Below, one piece after another: positions 20,790-31,049 of a DNA stretch of 64,000 nt. Position 1 is the first letter of the stretch. Every line of letters begins with the position of its first letter. The position numbers and the translations under genes are program-made. The DNA comes from a bacterium (GTDB lineage: Bacteria; Verrucomicrobiota; Verrucomicrobiia; Limisphaerales; UBA11358), in the NCBI GenBank assembly GCA_021813325.1, contig JAKALA010000005.1, positions 62,001-126,000 of the forward strand, read 5' to 3'. The notes under the pieces are model-generated. The model was not told where the DNA came from. It was given only the letters and a program-made list of their open reading frames with translations, and did no database searches.

Positions 20790-22501
20790 ATGGTTTTTGC
20801 CAGCGCAAGCACGGCTTCAACCGCCCCGTCGATCTTGACGAATTGCACTGGCGCGGTGCGCGGCTTGATCTCCACTTCGCCTTTCGCCAAGGCCTTTTCA
20901 CCAATCGCGATTCGAATCGGAAAGCCCACCAGATCGGCATCCTTGAACTTCACGCCCGGGCGCTCGTCGCGGTCGTCCAGAATGACCTCCACGCCTTTGG
21001 CCGTCAGTTCGGCATACAATTTCTCAGCGAGTTTCATCGGCTCGCTCTCCGGCGCCACCGCCAGCGGGGTGATGCAAACTTGATACGGCGCCACGCTCAA
21101 TGGCCAGATCACGCCGTCCTTGTCATTCCCTTGCTCGATGATCGCCTGCAACGTGCGGGTAACGCCAATGCCATAGCACCCCATCACCGACGGCTTGCGG
21201 GAGCCATCCACATCCAGAAACGTGGCGTTGAGCTTTTCGCTATATTTCGTGCCGAGCTTGAAGACGTGCCCCACTTCGATCGCGCGGCGAATCTTCAAAG
21301 GCTTGCCACATTTGGCACACGGTTCACCCGCTGTAACTGTGCGCAGATCGAACCACGCCGAAACCTTGATATCGCGTTCCATGGAGACATTTTTGAAATG
21401 GAAACCATCCTCGTTGGCGCCCGTTGTCATGTCGTTGGCGTCTTGCAACCGTTCGTCGGCATAGACTTTGACACTTGCCGGCACATTCACCACCGCGCCC
21501 AGTGAACCGGGTTTGGCGCCGAGCAAAGGCACAATTTCATCCACTGTCGCCGGCCGGACCGCCACCGCTCCAGTCTTGGCCATCAACTTCGTTTCGTTCA
21601 GTTGATCGTCGCCCCGGATCAAAATGATGATCGGCTGACTATCGGCAATGTAAACCAGCGTCTTGATCTGGCGATTGGCCGGCACTTTATAAGGCTCCTT
21701 GCTCAATGCCTCAATCGTCACCACACCCGGCGTGGCAAATTTTTCCGCCGCCGCGCCGATCTCGCGCGCCGCTGTCTTTGGAACGCCGCTGGTGGCCTTT
21801 TCAATATTCGCCGCGTAACCACATGCTTCGCAGAATGCGACTTCATTTTCGCCGGTCTCCGCCGGCACCATGAATTCATGCGAATAGTTGCCGCCAATGA
21901 CGCCGGTGTCGGCTTCCACAGGAAACGCTTTCAACCCACAGCGCGCAAAAATGCGGGTGTAGGCGTCATACATTTTCTTGTAACTCGCCATGGCGCCCTC
22001 ATCCGTGGCATCAAAGGAATACGCATCCTTCATGATGAATTCCTTGGCGCGCATCAAACCGAAGCGCGGACGGATTTCATCCCGGAATTTCAGACTGATC
22101 TGATAGAAATTTTTAGGCAACTGGCGGTAGGAATTAATTTCGTTGGCCGCCACGGTGGTAATGACTTCTTCCGCCGTCGGACTCAAAAACCATTGCCGAC
22201 CGGCGCTGTCTTTCACCTTGAACAAAACGTTGCTGGCGGTTTCGGCGCGGCCGCTCATCTCCCAGATTTCCGGCGGCTGCAATGCCGGCATGAGCACTTC
22301 GTTCGCACCGGCGCGGTCCATTTCCTCCCGGACGATTTGCTCGACCTTGCGCAGCGAGCGCAGCCCGAGCGGGAGAAAAGTATAAACGCCGCCAGCGAGC
22401 TTGCGGATGAGGCCGGCGCGCAACAACAGCTTGTGCGAAACGATTTCCGCGTCAGACGGGGCCTCGCGAAGAGTCGGAATCAAAGTTTGTGTCCACTTCA
22501 T
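20786..22501 (-). CDS. proS: Prolyl-tRNA synthetase (bacterial type with editing insert)
   Basis: MKWTQTLIPTLREAPSDAEIVSHKLLLRAGLIRKLAGGVYTFLPLGLRSLRKVEQIVREEM; GCYGIGVTRTLQAIIEQ. Confidence 0.94.
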   Translation of the reverse strand: MKWTQTLIPTLREAPSDAEIVSHKLLLRAGLIRKLAGGVYTFLPLGLRSLRKVEQIVREEMDRAGANEVLMPALQPPEIWEMSGRAETASNVLFKVKDSAGRQWFLSPTAEEVITTVAANEINSYRQLPKNFYQISLKFRDEIRPRFGLMRAKEFIMKDAYSFDATDEGAMASYKKMYDAYTRIFARCGLKAFPVEADTGVIGGNYSHEFMVPAETGENEVAFCEACGYAANIEKATSGVPKTAAREIGAAAEKFATPGVVTIEALSKEPYKVPANRQIKTLVYIADSQPIIILIRGDDQLNETKLMAKTGAVAVRPATVDEIVPLLGAKPGSLGAVVNVPASVKVYADERLQDANDMTTGANEDGFHFKNVSMERDIKVSAWFDLRTVTAGEPCAKCGKPLKIRRAIEVGHVFKLGTKYSEKLNATFLDVDGSRKPSVMGCYGIGVTRTLQAIIEQGNDKDGVIWPLSVAPYQVCITPLAVAPESEPMKLAEKLYAELTAKGVEVILDDRDERPGVKFKDADLVGFPIRIAIGEKALAKGEVEIKPRTAPVQFVKIDGAVEAVLALAKTI

Positions 22502-22680
22502 ACGAAAGCGCGCATTTTGACGTGCTGGCCGCCGGTTGCCAATTTTATTCGGAACGCAGTTCGGAGGGCGCGTTGCATCCAATCAAAAAACAACGCGCCG
22601 CCGCCGGATGGGAAGGCGCGACCGTTTTCACAACAAGTCTGGAATTCCGGCGGGGTTATGTCTAAGCTGCGGTCAATCCT

Positions 22681-25203
22681 ATGAAACTCATCGTCCAAAA
22701 ACTTTTTTGGGTGGCTGGCCTTGTCGTTGCCCTGAGCGCAGCTTTACCCGTTTTGGCTTCTGAACTCCGCATCGCCAGCCTGAACGGCGACTGGGAGTTT
22801 AGCCAAGCGGGCCAGAGTGATTGGCTGCCGGCCAAGGTTCCCGGATGCGTGCATACCGATCTGCTCGCCGCCGGCAAAATTCCCGATCCGTTTTACCGGG
22901 AAAACGAGCAGTTGGTGCAATGGGTGGGCGAAACCAATTGGATTTATCGTCGCACATTTGATGTCTCCGCCGCCGATCTGAATCACCATCGGGTCTTATT
23001 GCGTTGCGAAGGCTTGGACACCTTTGCCACTGTGACGGTCAACGGCCATGAACTCGGCCGCACCGACAATATGTTTCGCACCTGGGAATTTGATGTGAAG
23101 CCAGTGCTGCATGAAGGTAAAAACACCATTGAAGTTTCATTCGAATCGGTGCTGCCTTACATGGCGAAACGGAATGCGGAACGTCCGCTTTACGAATGGG
23201 CCGGTTCCCATGAACCCAAAGGGCGCGCCTGGGTGCGCAAGGAACCGTGCAACTTCGGCTGGGACTGGGGCCCGGTGCTGATCACCTGCGGCATTTGGAA
23301 AAATATTGAACTGGTCATGTTCAACGAAGCCCGGCTCTCGGACGTGGCCATCCTCCAGGATCTTTCCGACCGCGCGAAGGCGAAACTCACAGTTCAAGTC
23401 AACGCCGAGACCGTTCAGCCGGCCGCGTTGCGCGCCATCATTCACGTGAGCCATTCCGGCCAAACCGTCGCTGAATCCGCAGTGGAACTTGCGAATAGCA
23501 GGGCCTCAACCGAACTGGCCATCAAAGATCCACAACTGTGGTGGCCAAACGGCATGGGCAAACATCCGCTTTATACCGTGCGGGTGGATTTGCTCGGACC
23601 GGATCAAACGCTCTTGGACAGCCAGGTCAAACGCATTGGCCTGCGCACCGTCGAATTGTTGCCGGCAGATGATTCCCATTCCATCCGCTTTGCCGTGAAT
23701 GGCGTGCCGTTTTTTGCCAAAGGAGCGAACTGGATTCCGGCGGACGCCTTCGCCAATCGTGTGACGACCGAAAAACTGCGCCAATACGTGGCCGGCGCCG
23801 CGTCCGCCAACATGAACATGCTGCGGTTCTGGGGCGGCGGCTATTACGAGGAAGACGCGTTGTATGACGCCTGCGATGAGATGGGCATTCTGGTCTGGGC
23901 CGACTGCAAGTTTGCCTGTTCCAGCTACCCCGCGTTTGACCCGGCGTTCATGGCAAACGTGCGTCAGGAAATTCACGACAACGTCCAGCGTCTGCGCCAT
24001 CATGCTTGCATCGCGGACTGGTGCGGCAACAACGAAATTTCGCTGATGACCAAGCCCGAATGGTCCACCAACAGCATGGGCAAAGCGGACTACGACAAGC
24101 TGTTCAGCGGCCTGATTGCCGCTGAAGTCAAAGCGCTGGCTCCGCAGGCGTTGTATGTGCCCGGCAGCCCCGAAGTCGGCGATGTTCATTACTGGCAGGT
24201 CTGGCACGGCGGCCAGCCGTTCGATTCCTACCGCACGCTCAACGGCTTTATGAGCGAATTCGGTTTTCAATCCTTTCCCGAGCCAAAATCGGTTGACACT
24301 TACACTGCGCCTGAAGATCGGGATTCGCTGCATTCAGCCGTGCTGGACTGGCACCAGCGTTCTTCCGGCAATGGCAACAAGAAGATCAGCGACATGATGG
24401 AACGCTATTTCAAACCGGCCAAAGATTTCGACAGTTCGCTGTGGTTGAGTCAAATCTTGCAAGGCTACGGCATCAAAACCGGCGCGGAATTCTGGCGGGA
24501 GCACATGCCCAAATCCATGGGCTGCATTTTCTGGCAATACAACGACTGCTGGCCGGTGACGAGCTGGTCGTCCGTGGATTATTACGGCCGCTGGAAAGCC
24601 CTCCAATACCTGGCCAAGCGGTTTTATTCGCCGGTGCTTGTTTCTGGTTTGGAAGACACCACGAATCAATCCGTGGATATTTTCGTCACCAGCGATCTGC
24701 TCAAGGCCAGCCGTGGAAAACTCACGTGGGAAGTTACCGATCCGAGCGGAAAATCCCTGGCCAAAGGCGGTGAAACGGTGAGAATTGGCGTGCAATCAAG
24801 CCAGGTCGCAAAACATCTGGATTTGAGCGGCCTCGCCACGCAATACGGTGCGAAGAATCTGCTCGTCTGGTTAAAAGTCAAAGTTGCTGGCCAGCCGGTT
24901 TCGGAAAATCTGGTCACGCTGGTTTACCCGAAGGAACTGGAACTGGCCAATCCGCAACTCAAAGCCGACATCAAAAAAGTGGGAGACAGCTTCCGCGTCA
25001 AACTAACGGCTAAATTCCCCGCCTTGTGGGCCTGGCTGACATTGAAAGGCGCGGACGCCAGCTATTCCGACAACTTCAATCACGTTCGGTCCGGTTCGCC
25101 GCTGGAAATCGTGGTCAAACCGAACCATCCGATGAGCAAAGATGAATTTGCCAACGCGCTGCAAATTCACAGCCTTTACGACACTTTCAGTTCTGGCCGG
25201 TGA
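22681..25203 (+). CDS. GH2 beta-mannosidase
   Basis: GCVHTDLLAAGKIPDPFYRENEQLVQWVGETNWIYRRTFDV; GWDWGP; RFWGGGYYEEDALYDACDEMGILVWAD; WCGNNE. Confidence 0.92.
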   Translation: MKLIVQKLFWVAGLVVALSAALPVLASELRIASLNGDWEFSQAGQSDWLPAKVPGCVHTDLLAAGKIPDPFYRENEQLVQWVGETNWIYRRTFDVSAADLNHHRVLLRCEGLDTFATVTVNGHELGRTDNMFRTWEFDVKPVLHEGKNTIEVSFESVLPYMAKRNAERPLYEWAGSHEPKGRAWVRKEPCNFGWDWGPVLITCGIWKNIELVMFNEARLSDVAILQDLSDRAKAKLTVQVNAETVQPAALRAIIHVSHSGQTVAESAVELANSRASTELAIKDPQLWWPNGMGKHPLYTVRVDLLGPDQTLLDSQVKRIGLRTVELLPADDSHSIRFAVNGVPFFAKGANWIPADAFANRVTTEKLRQYVAGAASANMNMLRFWGGGYYEEDALYDACDEMGILVWADCKFACSSYPAFDPAFMANVRQEIHDNVQRLRHHACIADWCGNNEISLMTKPEWSTNSMGKADYDKLFSGLIAAEVKALAPQALYVPGSPEVGDVHYWQVWHGGQPFDSYRTLNGFMSEFGFQSFPEPKSVDTYTAPEDRDSLHSAVLDWHQRSSGNGNKKISDMMERYFKPAKDFDSSLWLSQILQGYGIKTGAEFWREHMPKSMGCIFWQYNDCWPVTSWSSVDYYGRWKALQYLAKRFYSPVLVSGLEDTTNQSVDIFVTSDLLKASRGKLTWEVTDPSGKSLAKGGETVRIGVQSSQVAKHLDLSGLATQYGAKNLLVWLKVKVAGQPVSENLVTLVYPKELELANPQLKADIKKVGDSFRVKLTAKFPALWAWLTLKGADASYSDNFNHVRSGSPLEIVVKPNHPMSKDEFANALQIHSLYDTFSSGR

Positions 25204-25289
25204 GTCGCGCCGGCTCGATTCGGAACACATCCGGCTTGAGCCTCGTAGAGGCTCCACCTGAAAGGCTACAATTTATCAATGTCATACAA

Positions 25290-25680
25290 AACGACTATTG
25301 ACACACTTTTTTACTACGGTTTAACCCGACTTCCGCTCCTGGAGGATGGCGCCCCGTGGGCAGGGGGGTGATTTGTTGGGTTTTTGAAACTGGTGGGGGC
25401 CGGGCCAGTTTAAGCCGGGCCAGCAACAGCGCCACGTCCCGCTCCGGTTCGGTGCGGACACCAGCAGCAATTCCCGCCCCTGCGGAGCATCCCCCGGCTT
25501 GTCCGGAAAACAATTTGAGCATCAGGGCGCACCGAGCATTCGCGGCGGCCAGATGAATCTTGGTGGGGCCTCCCCCGCGAGCGGCCGCTGGCGGGCGGGC
25601 CGTTTTTTCTGAACCCCAGCGCCATCGGGGTGAACTTTGATGGTGGGGCTGTCCAAGCACACCTGCTTGATCCGGATCGT
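25290..25680 (-). pseudogene. IS5-family DDE transposase remnant with multiple frameshifts
   Basis: Minus strand over several frames: VCLDSPTIKVHPDGAG..KKNGPPASGRSRGG..TKIHLAAANARCALMLKLFSGQAGDAPQGRELL, matching IS5 DDE core layout. Confidence 0.6.
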
Positions 25681-25707
25681 TAGAATCTGCTCGACCTGTA
25701 ACAGACC

Positions 25708-26472
25708 CTAAAACGTATGCACGTATTGCGGACTATTGCGGTTTTGATCGCTGATGCACCAAATATCGATCGGGTTGAACGCATCCGGACATTTGATGAA
25801 TTGCACACTGCCGTCGGCGAACACGTAATTGGAACCGCCCGAACCGGCCCCCGAATCGGCTCTGGCACCCGCACTGCCATGGCGACTCTGTTCCGCGACC
25901 TGGGTAATATCGTTGCCTTCGCCTTCCAACAAATCCATGTAAAAATCGGTGGCGGTGCTGAATTTTTCCCCCAGCACCACCGTGTCGCTATTATGAACGA
26001 TGACCGTTTCCCGGAGGCCATTCGGATAAATTCCCGCCATGTATTGTCCGGTAAAAACAGCGTCGCTCAAGGTGTCGTTAAAATAATCATTCCACCCGTT
26101 GATGAGATAACTGCGGGGTGAAAAGTCCGCCACGTTGTTGGAAACCGAAGTATTGGCCCCCGGTCGCATGTCGGTGGGACAAACCAACAGTTTAATATTT
26201 TTGCCAAACGCATTATAAAACCGGTTGGGCCAGCGGCTAATGTTGTCGCGGGGCGGAAAAAAACCTTGATTATCATCGACATAAATGCGTGAAGCCAGCC
26301 CCAACTGCCGCAGGTTGTTAGTGCAGGCAATCCGCCGTCCCATTTCCTTGGCACGGCTCAACGCCGGCAACAGCATGGCCGCTAAAATGGCGATGATGGC
26401 AATCACCACCAGTAATTCGATCAAAGTAAAGGCCCGGAGCGAGCGGCCCAGCATTGGATGTTCCGCAGACAT
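25708..26472 (-). CDS. Prepilin-type N-terminal cleavage/methylation domain protein
   Basis: [31 protein letters not shown] signature; C-terminal [12 protein letters not shown]. Confidence 0.9.
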   Translation of the reverse strand: MSAEHPMLGRSLRAFTLIELLVVIAIIAILAAMLLPALSRAKEMGRRIACTNNLRQLGLASRIYVDDNQGFFPPRDNISRWPNRFYNAFGKNIKLLVCPTDMRPGANTSVSNNVADFSPRSYLINGWNDYFNDTLSDAVFTGQYMAGIYPNGLRETVIVHNSDTVVLGEKFSTATDFYMDLLEGEGNDITQVAEQSRHGSAGARADSGAGSGGSNYVFADGSVQFIKCPDAFNPIDIWCISDQNRNSPQYVHTF

Positions 26473-26600
26473 AATGAGTAAAAGACGTATTTAAAATGCT
26501 TCCGGTTAGGAAATACTTGCAAAATATGTTGCAAAATTTCGCCAGCAAACCCGCACCTTGGATTGACAACCAGCGACAGGGCGGTAGGATGATGCGCATT

Positions 26601-26674
26601 GCGGGTGTAGTTCAATGGTAGAACGGCAGCCTTCCAAGCTGCACACGAGGGTTCGATTCCCTTCACCCGCTCCA
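26601..26674 (+). tRNA. tRNA-Gly (anticodon TCC), CCA encoded
   Basis: GCGGGTGTAGTTCAATGGTAGAACGGCAGCCTTCCAAGCTGCACACGAGGGTTCGATTCCCTTCACCCGCTCCA folds as a cloverleaf. Confidence 0.95.
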
Positions 26675-26738
26675 ATATCCACGGGCTTTTTTCCACTTCG
26701 ATTTGTTTTTGTGACCAATTTGTGTCAAACTAAACGGC

Positions 26739-27090
26739 ATGGCCACATTGAAATACAAAGGGTTGAACCGCCGCCCCGGCCAACGGCCCGCCTTCGAAGT
26801 CAAACGCGATTCGGTGACCGTTACCGTGTCTTTCCGGCCCATGCGCGTCAGCGGCCGCTGGTATGAGTCCTGGATGGTGGACTATTATCACCATGGCCAG
26901 CGAATACGCCGACGCCAAGAGGCTTGTGGAAAATGAGGATCTGCGAACCGTTGCGGCGTTTTATAAACAATTCGCCCGAACCAAACTGAAACCCATCTCG
27001 GTGCCGGAACTCGTCCAGGTGATGATTGACACCTTGTCCCAGGACAAACGAGGAACTTATCACATTCGGGATTTGCAGGTGCGCCTGGGA
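26739..27090 (+). pseudogene. Tyrosine recombinase N-terminal fragment A (frameshifted, truncated by IS21 remnant)
   Basis: MATLKYKGLNRRPGQRPAFEVKR...DYYHHGQRIRRRQ, then next frame EYADAKRLVENEDLRTVAAFYKQF...TYHIRDLQVRLGRL; 65 bp from the tRNA-Gly 3' end. Confidence 0.5.
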
Positions 27091-27454
27091 CGTTTACCGC
27101 CGCGTGGTCCAAGAGAGTCTGGATCATTTGCTGGATCGGGCGCGGCTGATTGGCGTCCATACCGGCAGTTGGGCTGAGAGCATGGTGCAACAACGCGGCC
27201 CCATCAGCACCCGCGTTTTGCATGGGCTGTTGGCGCTGGCCCAAAAGCATCCGGTCAAAGAACTGGAAGCGGCGGCGCAAAAGGCCCTGCATCACGGCAC
27301 CTGGCGCTTGCGGGACTTGCGCACCCTGCTCGAACAGGCCGTCCCGTCGCCGCAACTGGACTTTCTGGAAACGCACCCGCTGATCCGCAACCTCGACACT
27401 TACCGGGACTGTGTGCCCGATTGCTTTACCCCCGCCACCATTAACCAAACATGA
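27091..27454 (+). pseudogene. istA: IS21 transposase IstA, C-terminal fragment
   Basis: RGPISTRVLHGLLALAQKHPVKELEAAAQKALHHGTWRLRDLRTLLEQ...FLETHPLIRNLDTY. Confidence 0.7.
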
Positions 27455-28243
27455 ATGCACTGACCACCACCCTGAAACAACTCCGGCTCTCCGGCCTGAT
27501 CCAAACCCTCGACGTGCGGCTGCAAGAAGCCGCCGCCAATCGGCTGAGCCACGCTGAGTTCCTCGAACTGATCTGTCAGGATGAACTCAACGTCCGGCAA
27601 CAACGGCAGATGGAACGCCACACCAAACTGGCGGACTTCCGCCACTTGAAAACGCTGGACGACTTCGACTGGAGCTTCAATCCGTCCGTCCACAAGAAAG
27701 AGATTTTCGATCTGGCCACCTGTCGGTTCATCCGCGAAGCCAAGGACGTGCTGTTCCTCGATCCGCCCGGGGTCTGGCAAAACCCATCTGGCCCAAGCCA
27801 TCGGCTACGAGGTCATCCGCCAAAACTTCCTGGTGCTCTACCGTTCCATCTTCGATCAGGTGCAGGACTTCATGAAGGACGAAGCCTTCAACCAGCAGGA
27901 CAAGACGCTGCGCCGCTACTTGAAGCCCGACCTCGTCATCATTGATGACATGGGGCTGAAACAACTGCCCAAACACTCCGGCGAATACCTGCTGGAAGTC
28001 AGCATGCGCCGCTACGAAAACAAATCCACCATCATGACCAGCAACCGGCCGCTGGAAGAATGGGGCAAACTTTTATGTGATGTGCCCACCGCCGGAGCCA
28101 TCATTGATCGCTTCCTGCACCATGCTCACGTCGTCGCCATCACCGGCAAAAGTTATCGCGTCAAAGAAGCCCCAGTGGTGCCCCAGGAAACCAAGAAAAA
28201 CAGAAAGTCCAACGAACCGCCGACCGCCGAACCGGCGAGCTGA
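27451..28243 (+). pseudogene. istB: IS21 helper ATPase IstB, disrupted by 1-nt insertion in Walker A
   Basis: Frame 1 to KDVLFLDPPGV, then frame 2 GKTHLAQAIGYEVIRQNF...LVIIDDMGLKQLPKHSGEYLLEVSMRRYENKSTIMTSNRPLEEWGKLLCD; extra T near 27774. Confidence 0.8.
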
Positions 28244-28386
28244 ATGGCTCGCTATCCGGTTCGGCTCGTTTTAACTCGAAACGAAAACCCTTTGACTGAA
28301 AAACTAGAACTGATATGAATCCCTTACTTCAGAGTGGCCGGTTTTGAATCGCTCACCTCTGGCCGGTTTTCATCCGCTCGGTGACA

Positions 28387-28940
28387 CGTTCGGGATTGAC
28401 CTCGGCGGCGATGATTTTCTGATGTTCCTCAAGTGTGATGGCGCGTTTTACCTTGTAATGGATGGCGGGCCATTGCCGGCGCGGAATGACCGTTGCGGGC
28501 AGCCAGTTCATGTCCACGGCGAAGTTGTGAACCTTCCGCAGGAACGCATTGGTGGAAACCGTGCCGGTGCGCAACACGGCCAGCAGGTGTTCGGCCTGCG
28601 TTTCAATCAGGACGCGGTGGCGGATCAAATCAAACGCCTTGTCCTTGGCGGCGGATTTCCAGCGGGCCTGCGTGGGGCCGGATTTGATGGCGATGATTTC
28701 CTCCAGCACGTTCTGCCAGGTGCGCGTGGTCACCATCGGATCGCTGTGCCGCAGATAGACGCGGGCCAGGCTCAGGTTCATGGCCGGCTGTTTGCCTGCT
28801 TCGTTCATCGCCATCAGCAGGCGATTGGCCTCGGCCTTGTCCTTGGTCTTGAGGCTGGTGAAGGTTTTGGTCTGGTCGTCAAAGGCGTAGTAAACGCTTT
28901 TGCGACGGAGGAATAGACGGTAACGCGCTTTCATTTTCAT
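28387..28940 (-). pseudogene. Tyrosine recombinase N-terminal fragment B, truncated by the IS21 right end
   Basis: About 180 aa collinear with the intact integrase at 56866-57930 (TRTWQN, VSTNxxLRxxHNFxVDMNWLP, PxRQWPA, KRAITLxEHQxI, NPER), then TGTCA IS end. Confidence 0.85.
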
Positions 28941-29103
28941 GAGGCGTCCATGCTACCTTGGCGAAGATTCCGGCAGTTAAGCAATAGCGGGAGAATCCTC
29001 CCCAATGGTGGAACAATTTTGGAGCAATCCAAAAGTTGTTAGCCATTTTGTTAGCCATTGCCCTTTTGAGACTCCTAAGAAACTGCGATTTAAGCAGTTA
29101 TCA

Positions 29104-29127
29104 TTGGAGGCGAGGGTCGGAATCGGA
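29104..29127. other. att-like sequence resembling the tRNA-Cys 3' end
   Basis: TTGGAGGCGAGGGTCGGAATCGGAC vs TTGGAGGCGGAGGTCGGAATCGAAC at 58094 (3 mismatches in 25). Confidence 0.7.
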
Positions 29128-29271
29128 CGAAAATCCGTTTACCGACAGCCCAATAATAGGCGGTTTCCCCTTATTTTACAAGGGAAACTTGCGGTAACTA
29201 GGGGTAACTAAACCTAACTCATACCCTAGTTTTACTGGCAGTTTTACTGGCAGTGCCGGCGGCGATATGTG

Positions 29272-29658
29272 TCAGTTTAAGCCGGGTTTGCCGGGTGGGA
29301 GCACCATGGATTTAAGCAGGTCGGGATTCTCAAACACCATGTCCGCCACCACATCGCGAGGCATCCAGTTGGCCATCAGGAATTGAAACGTCTCCATAAC
29401 GGTCAACTCCACGCCGGGAGTTTTGGGATCGCCAAACATTCCATCATTCATGGGCCAAACTTTGAGGTAGTAGCAGTGGCCTTCGGGATGACGCCACAAT
29501 TCCCATTCCCAATGCTGGTGGTTAAACATGGATTCGAGGATGCTTTCCGATCCCTCGTCCATGACATCGTTTTGCGGGACGACGAAATTCTTGGGCCAGT
29601 TAGGACCGGCAAGGAGGACGGATTTCCAATCGGATTTAGGTGACGGCGATGGCTTCAT
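29272..29658 (-). CDS. Hypothetical protein
   Basis: 128-aa ORF with proteinlike composition just inside the att-like site. Confidence 0.55.
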   Translation of the reverse strand: MKPSPSPKSDWKSVLLAGPNWPKNFVVPQNDVMDEGSESILESMFNHQHWEWELWRHPEGHCYYLKVWPMNDGMFGDPKTPGVELTVMETFQFLMANWMPRDVVADMVFENPDLLKSMVLPPGKPGLN

Positions 29659-29855
29659 GCAATGTCTGCGCCAGCATACACGGCGCTGCGGGATGATGCC
29701 AGAGGGGCGGCACCTGTTTCCTGTTGCTCGGCCCGGACGAAAATCCGAAGGGAAAAATTTTCGGATGAGCGCCTGGGCCGGGGCGTGTGATAATCGAGTG
29801 CCACTCGCTCATAACTCTTGTTTGGTTGTGGAATGGGTTTTGCCGTGGCTCATGC

Positions 29856-31025
29856 TCAACCTTTCGGCTGGTATTTTTCATCGCCAGTGCTGGCGCTGAA
29901 TGGATTGCTTGCCGGCGGTGCAAACGATGGCCGTGAATTTGGTTTTACCGCTTGGCCGGGGAGCCGGCTGCGAACGTGGTTAATGTGGTATTCGTCGGTT
30001 TCCAGCGACCGGCGCTCGCGCTTCATTTCAATTCGCCCGACGATGTAGGTCATCTTGCGCTCGTCATACAGGGTGGGACGGTCAGCGGTAAGGAATGGAA
30101 TCAAGCCGCCGAGCCGGATGACGTTGGGGCCAAGGTCGGTTTTGAATTCAGCATCGCCGGTGAACACCACGACGGAATGAAAATTGTCCGCCGGCAAATC
30201 AAACAGCGATTGCAGGGTCTTGATGTGTCCGTAATTCTGGTGGAGCGGATTTTGGAACCGGGATTTGTGCCGGTAAATCTGCTGTGTCCACTGGTGTCCC
30301 TGCGGGTCGCCAAAAATCCAGCCGGAATAATGCTTGGTCTCAATGACGAAGATGCCGGTGTCGGCGACAAGCACATGGTCAATTTGGGTGGTGCCCTCCG
30401 GCGTGGACAGCGTGACATTGTTCAACAAGAGGTGTGGCCGGGAATAATGTTTGTCTATGGTGGCCGCCAGCAATGCCTCGCCCAAATTTTTCCGAAACCG
30501 AAACCGGGCGGCGCCGGCTCCTAGCGCCAGGCCAAATATCACCGCCAAAAACATCCAGAGCAAAAACGAACCTATGCCCACAGAAAAAGCTGGAATGATT
30601 GCCGACGGGTGAAACACTGGCCGGCTGAAAACGAAAGCCGGCGCTGCGGGTGCCGGCTTGGCTGGTTCTGCCACGGCGGCGGGCGCGGTGGTTTCAACCG
30701 GAGCGGGGGCGGTGCCAATCGGAATAATTTCGCCCGCCATTGTCAGCGCATAGGGCGCGGGCAAATCCTGAATTTTCACCAGCGCGGACTGCTCTTGGAT
30801 TGCAAGGCACTGCACGCGGACGGTGCGCCCCTTGAGTTTCAAATCGTAAGCCTCGCCGATGGCGAAGTTTTTGCCGTTGATGATCGCGAGCTTTTGGTCG
30901 GATGTGCCATTGATGCCGGACAATTTAATCTGGCTCAACCAAGCGGGAACAGGAAGTTGGGCGAAGGCACTGGCGACGGTGAAAACAAAAAATAGAATCA
31001 GGGGTTTGGGGGTGCGAATTTTCAT
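29856..31025 (-). CDS. NERD (nuclease-related) domain membrane protein
   Basis: LLNNVTLSTPEGTTQIDHVLVADTGIFVIETKHYSGWIFGDPQGHQWTQ; signal peptide and TM before the NERD domain. Confidence 0.85.
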   Translation of the reverse strand: MKIRTPKPLILFFVFTVASAFAQLPVPAWLSQIKLSGINGTSDQKLAIINGKNFAIGEAYDLKLKGRTVRVQCLAIQEQSALVKIQDLPAPYALTMAGEIIPIGTAPAPVETTAPAAVAEPAKPAPAAPAFVFSRPVFHPSAIIPAFSVGIGSFLLWMFLAVIFGLALGAGAARFRFRKNLGEALLAATIDKHYSRPHLLLNNVTLSTPEGTTQIDHVLVADTGIFVIETKHYSGWIFGDPQGHQWTQQIYRHKSRFQNPLHQNYGHIKTLQSLFDLPADNFHSVVVFTGDAEFKTDLGPNVIRLGGLIPFLTADRPTLYDERKMTYIVGRIEMKRERRSLETDEYHINHVRSRLPGQAVKPNSRPSFAPPASNPFSASTGDEKYQPKG

Positions 31026-31049
31026 GCGTGCCAGCGGTGGTTAGAGAAA

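Larger units (their letters stand above)
27091..28386 (+). mobile_element. IS21-family remnant (3' part of istA, frameshifted istB, right terminal repeat)
   Basis: istA C-term followed by istB; right end with repeated TGGCCGGTTTT..A.CGCT and terminal TGACA. Confidence 0.75.

Noticed and set aside
29104-29160. Second functional tRNA gene
   Set aside because: Only the 3' end resembles tRNA-Cys; the T-arm is already degenerate and no anticodon arm follows.
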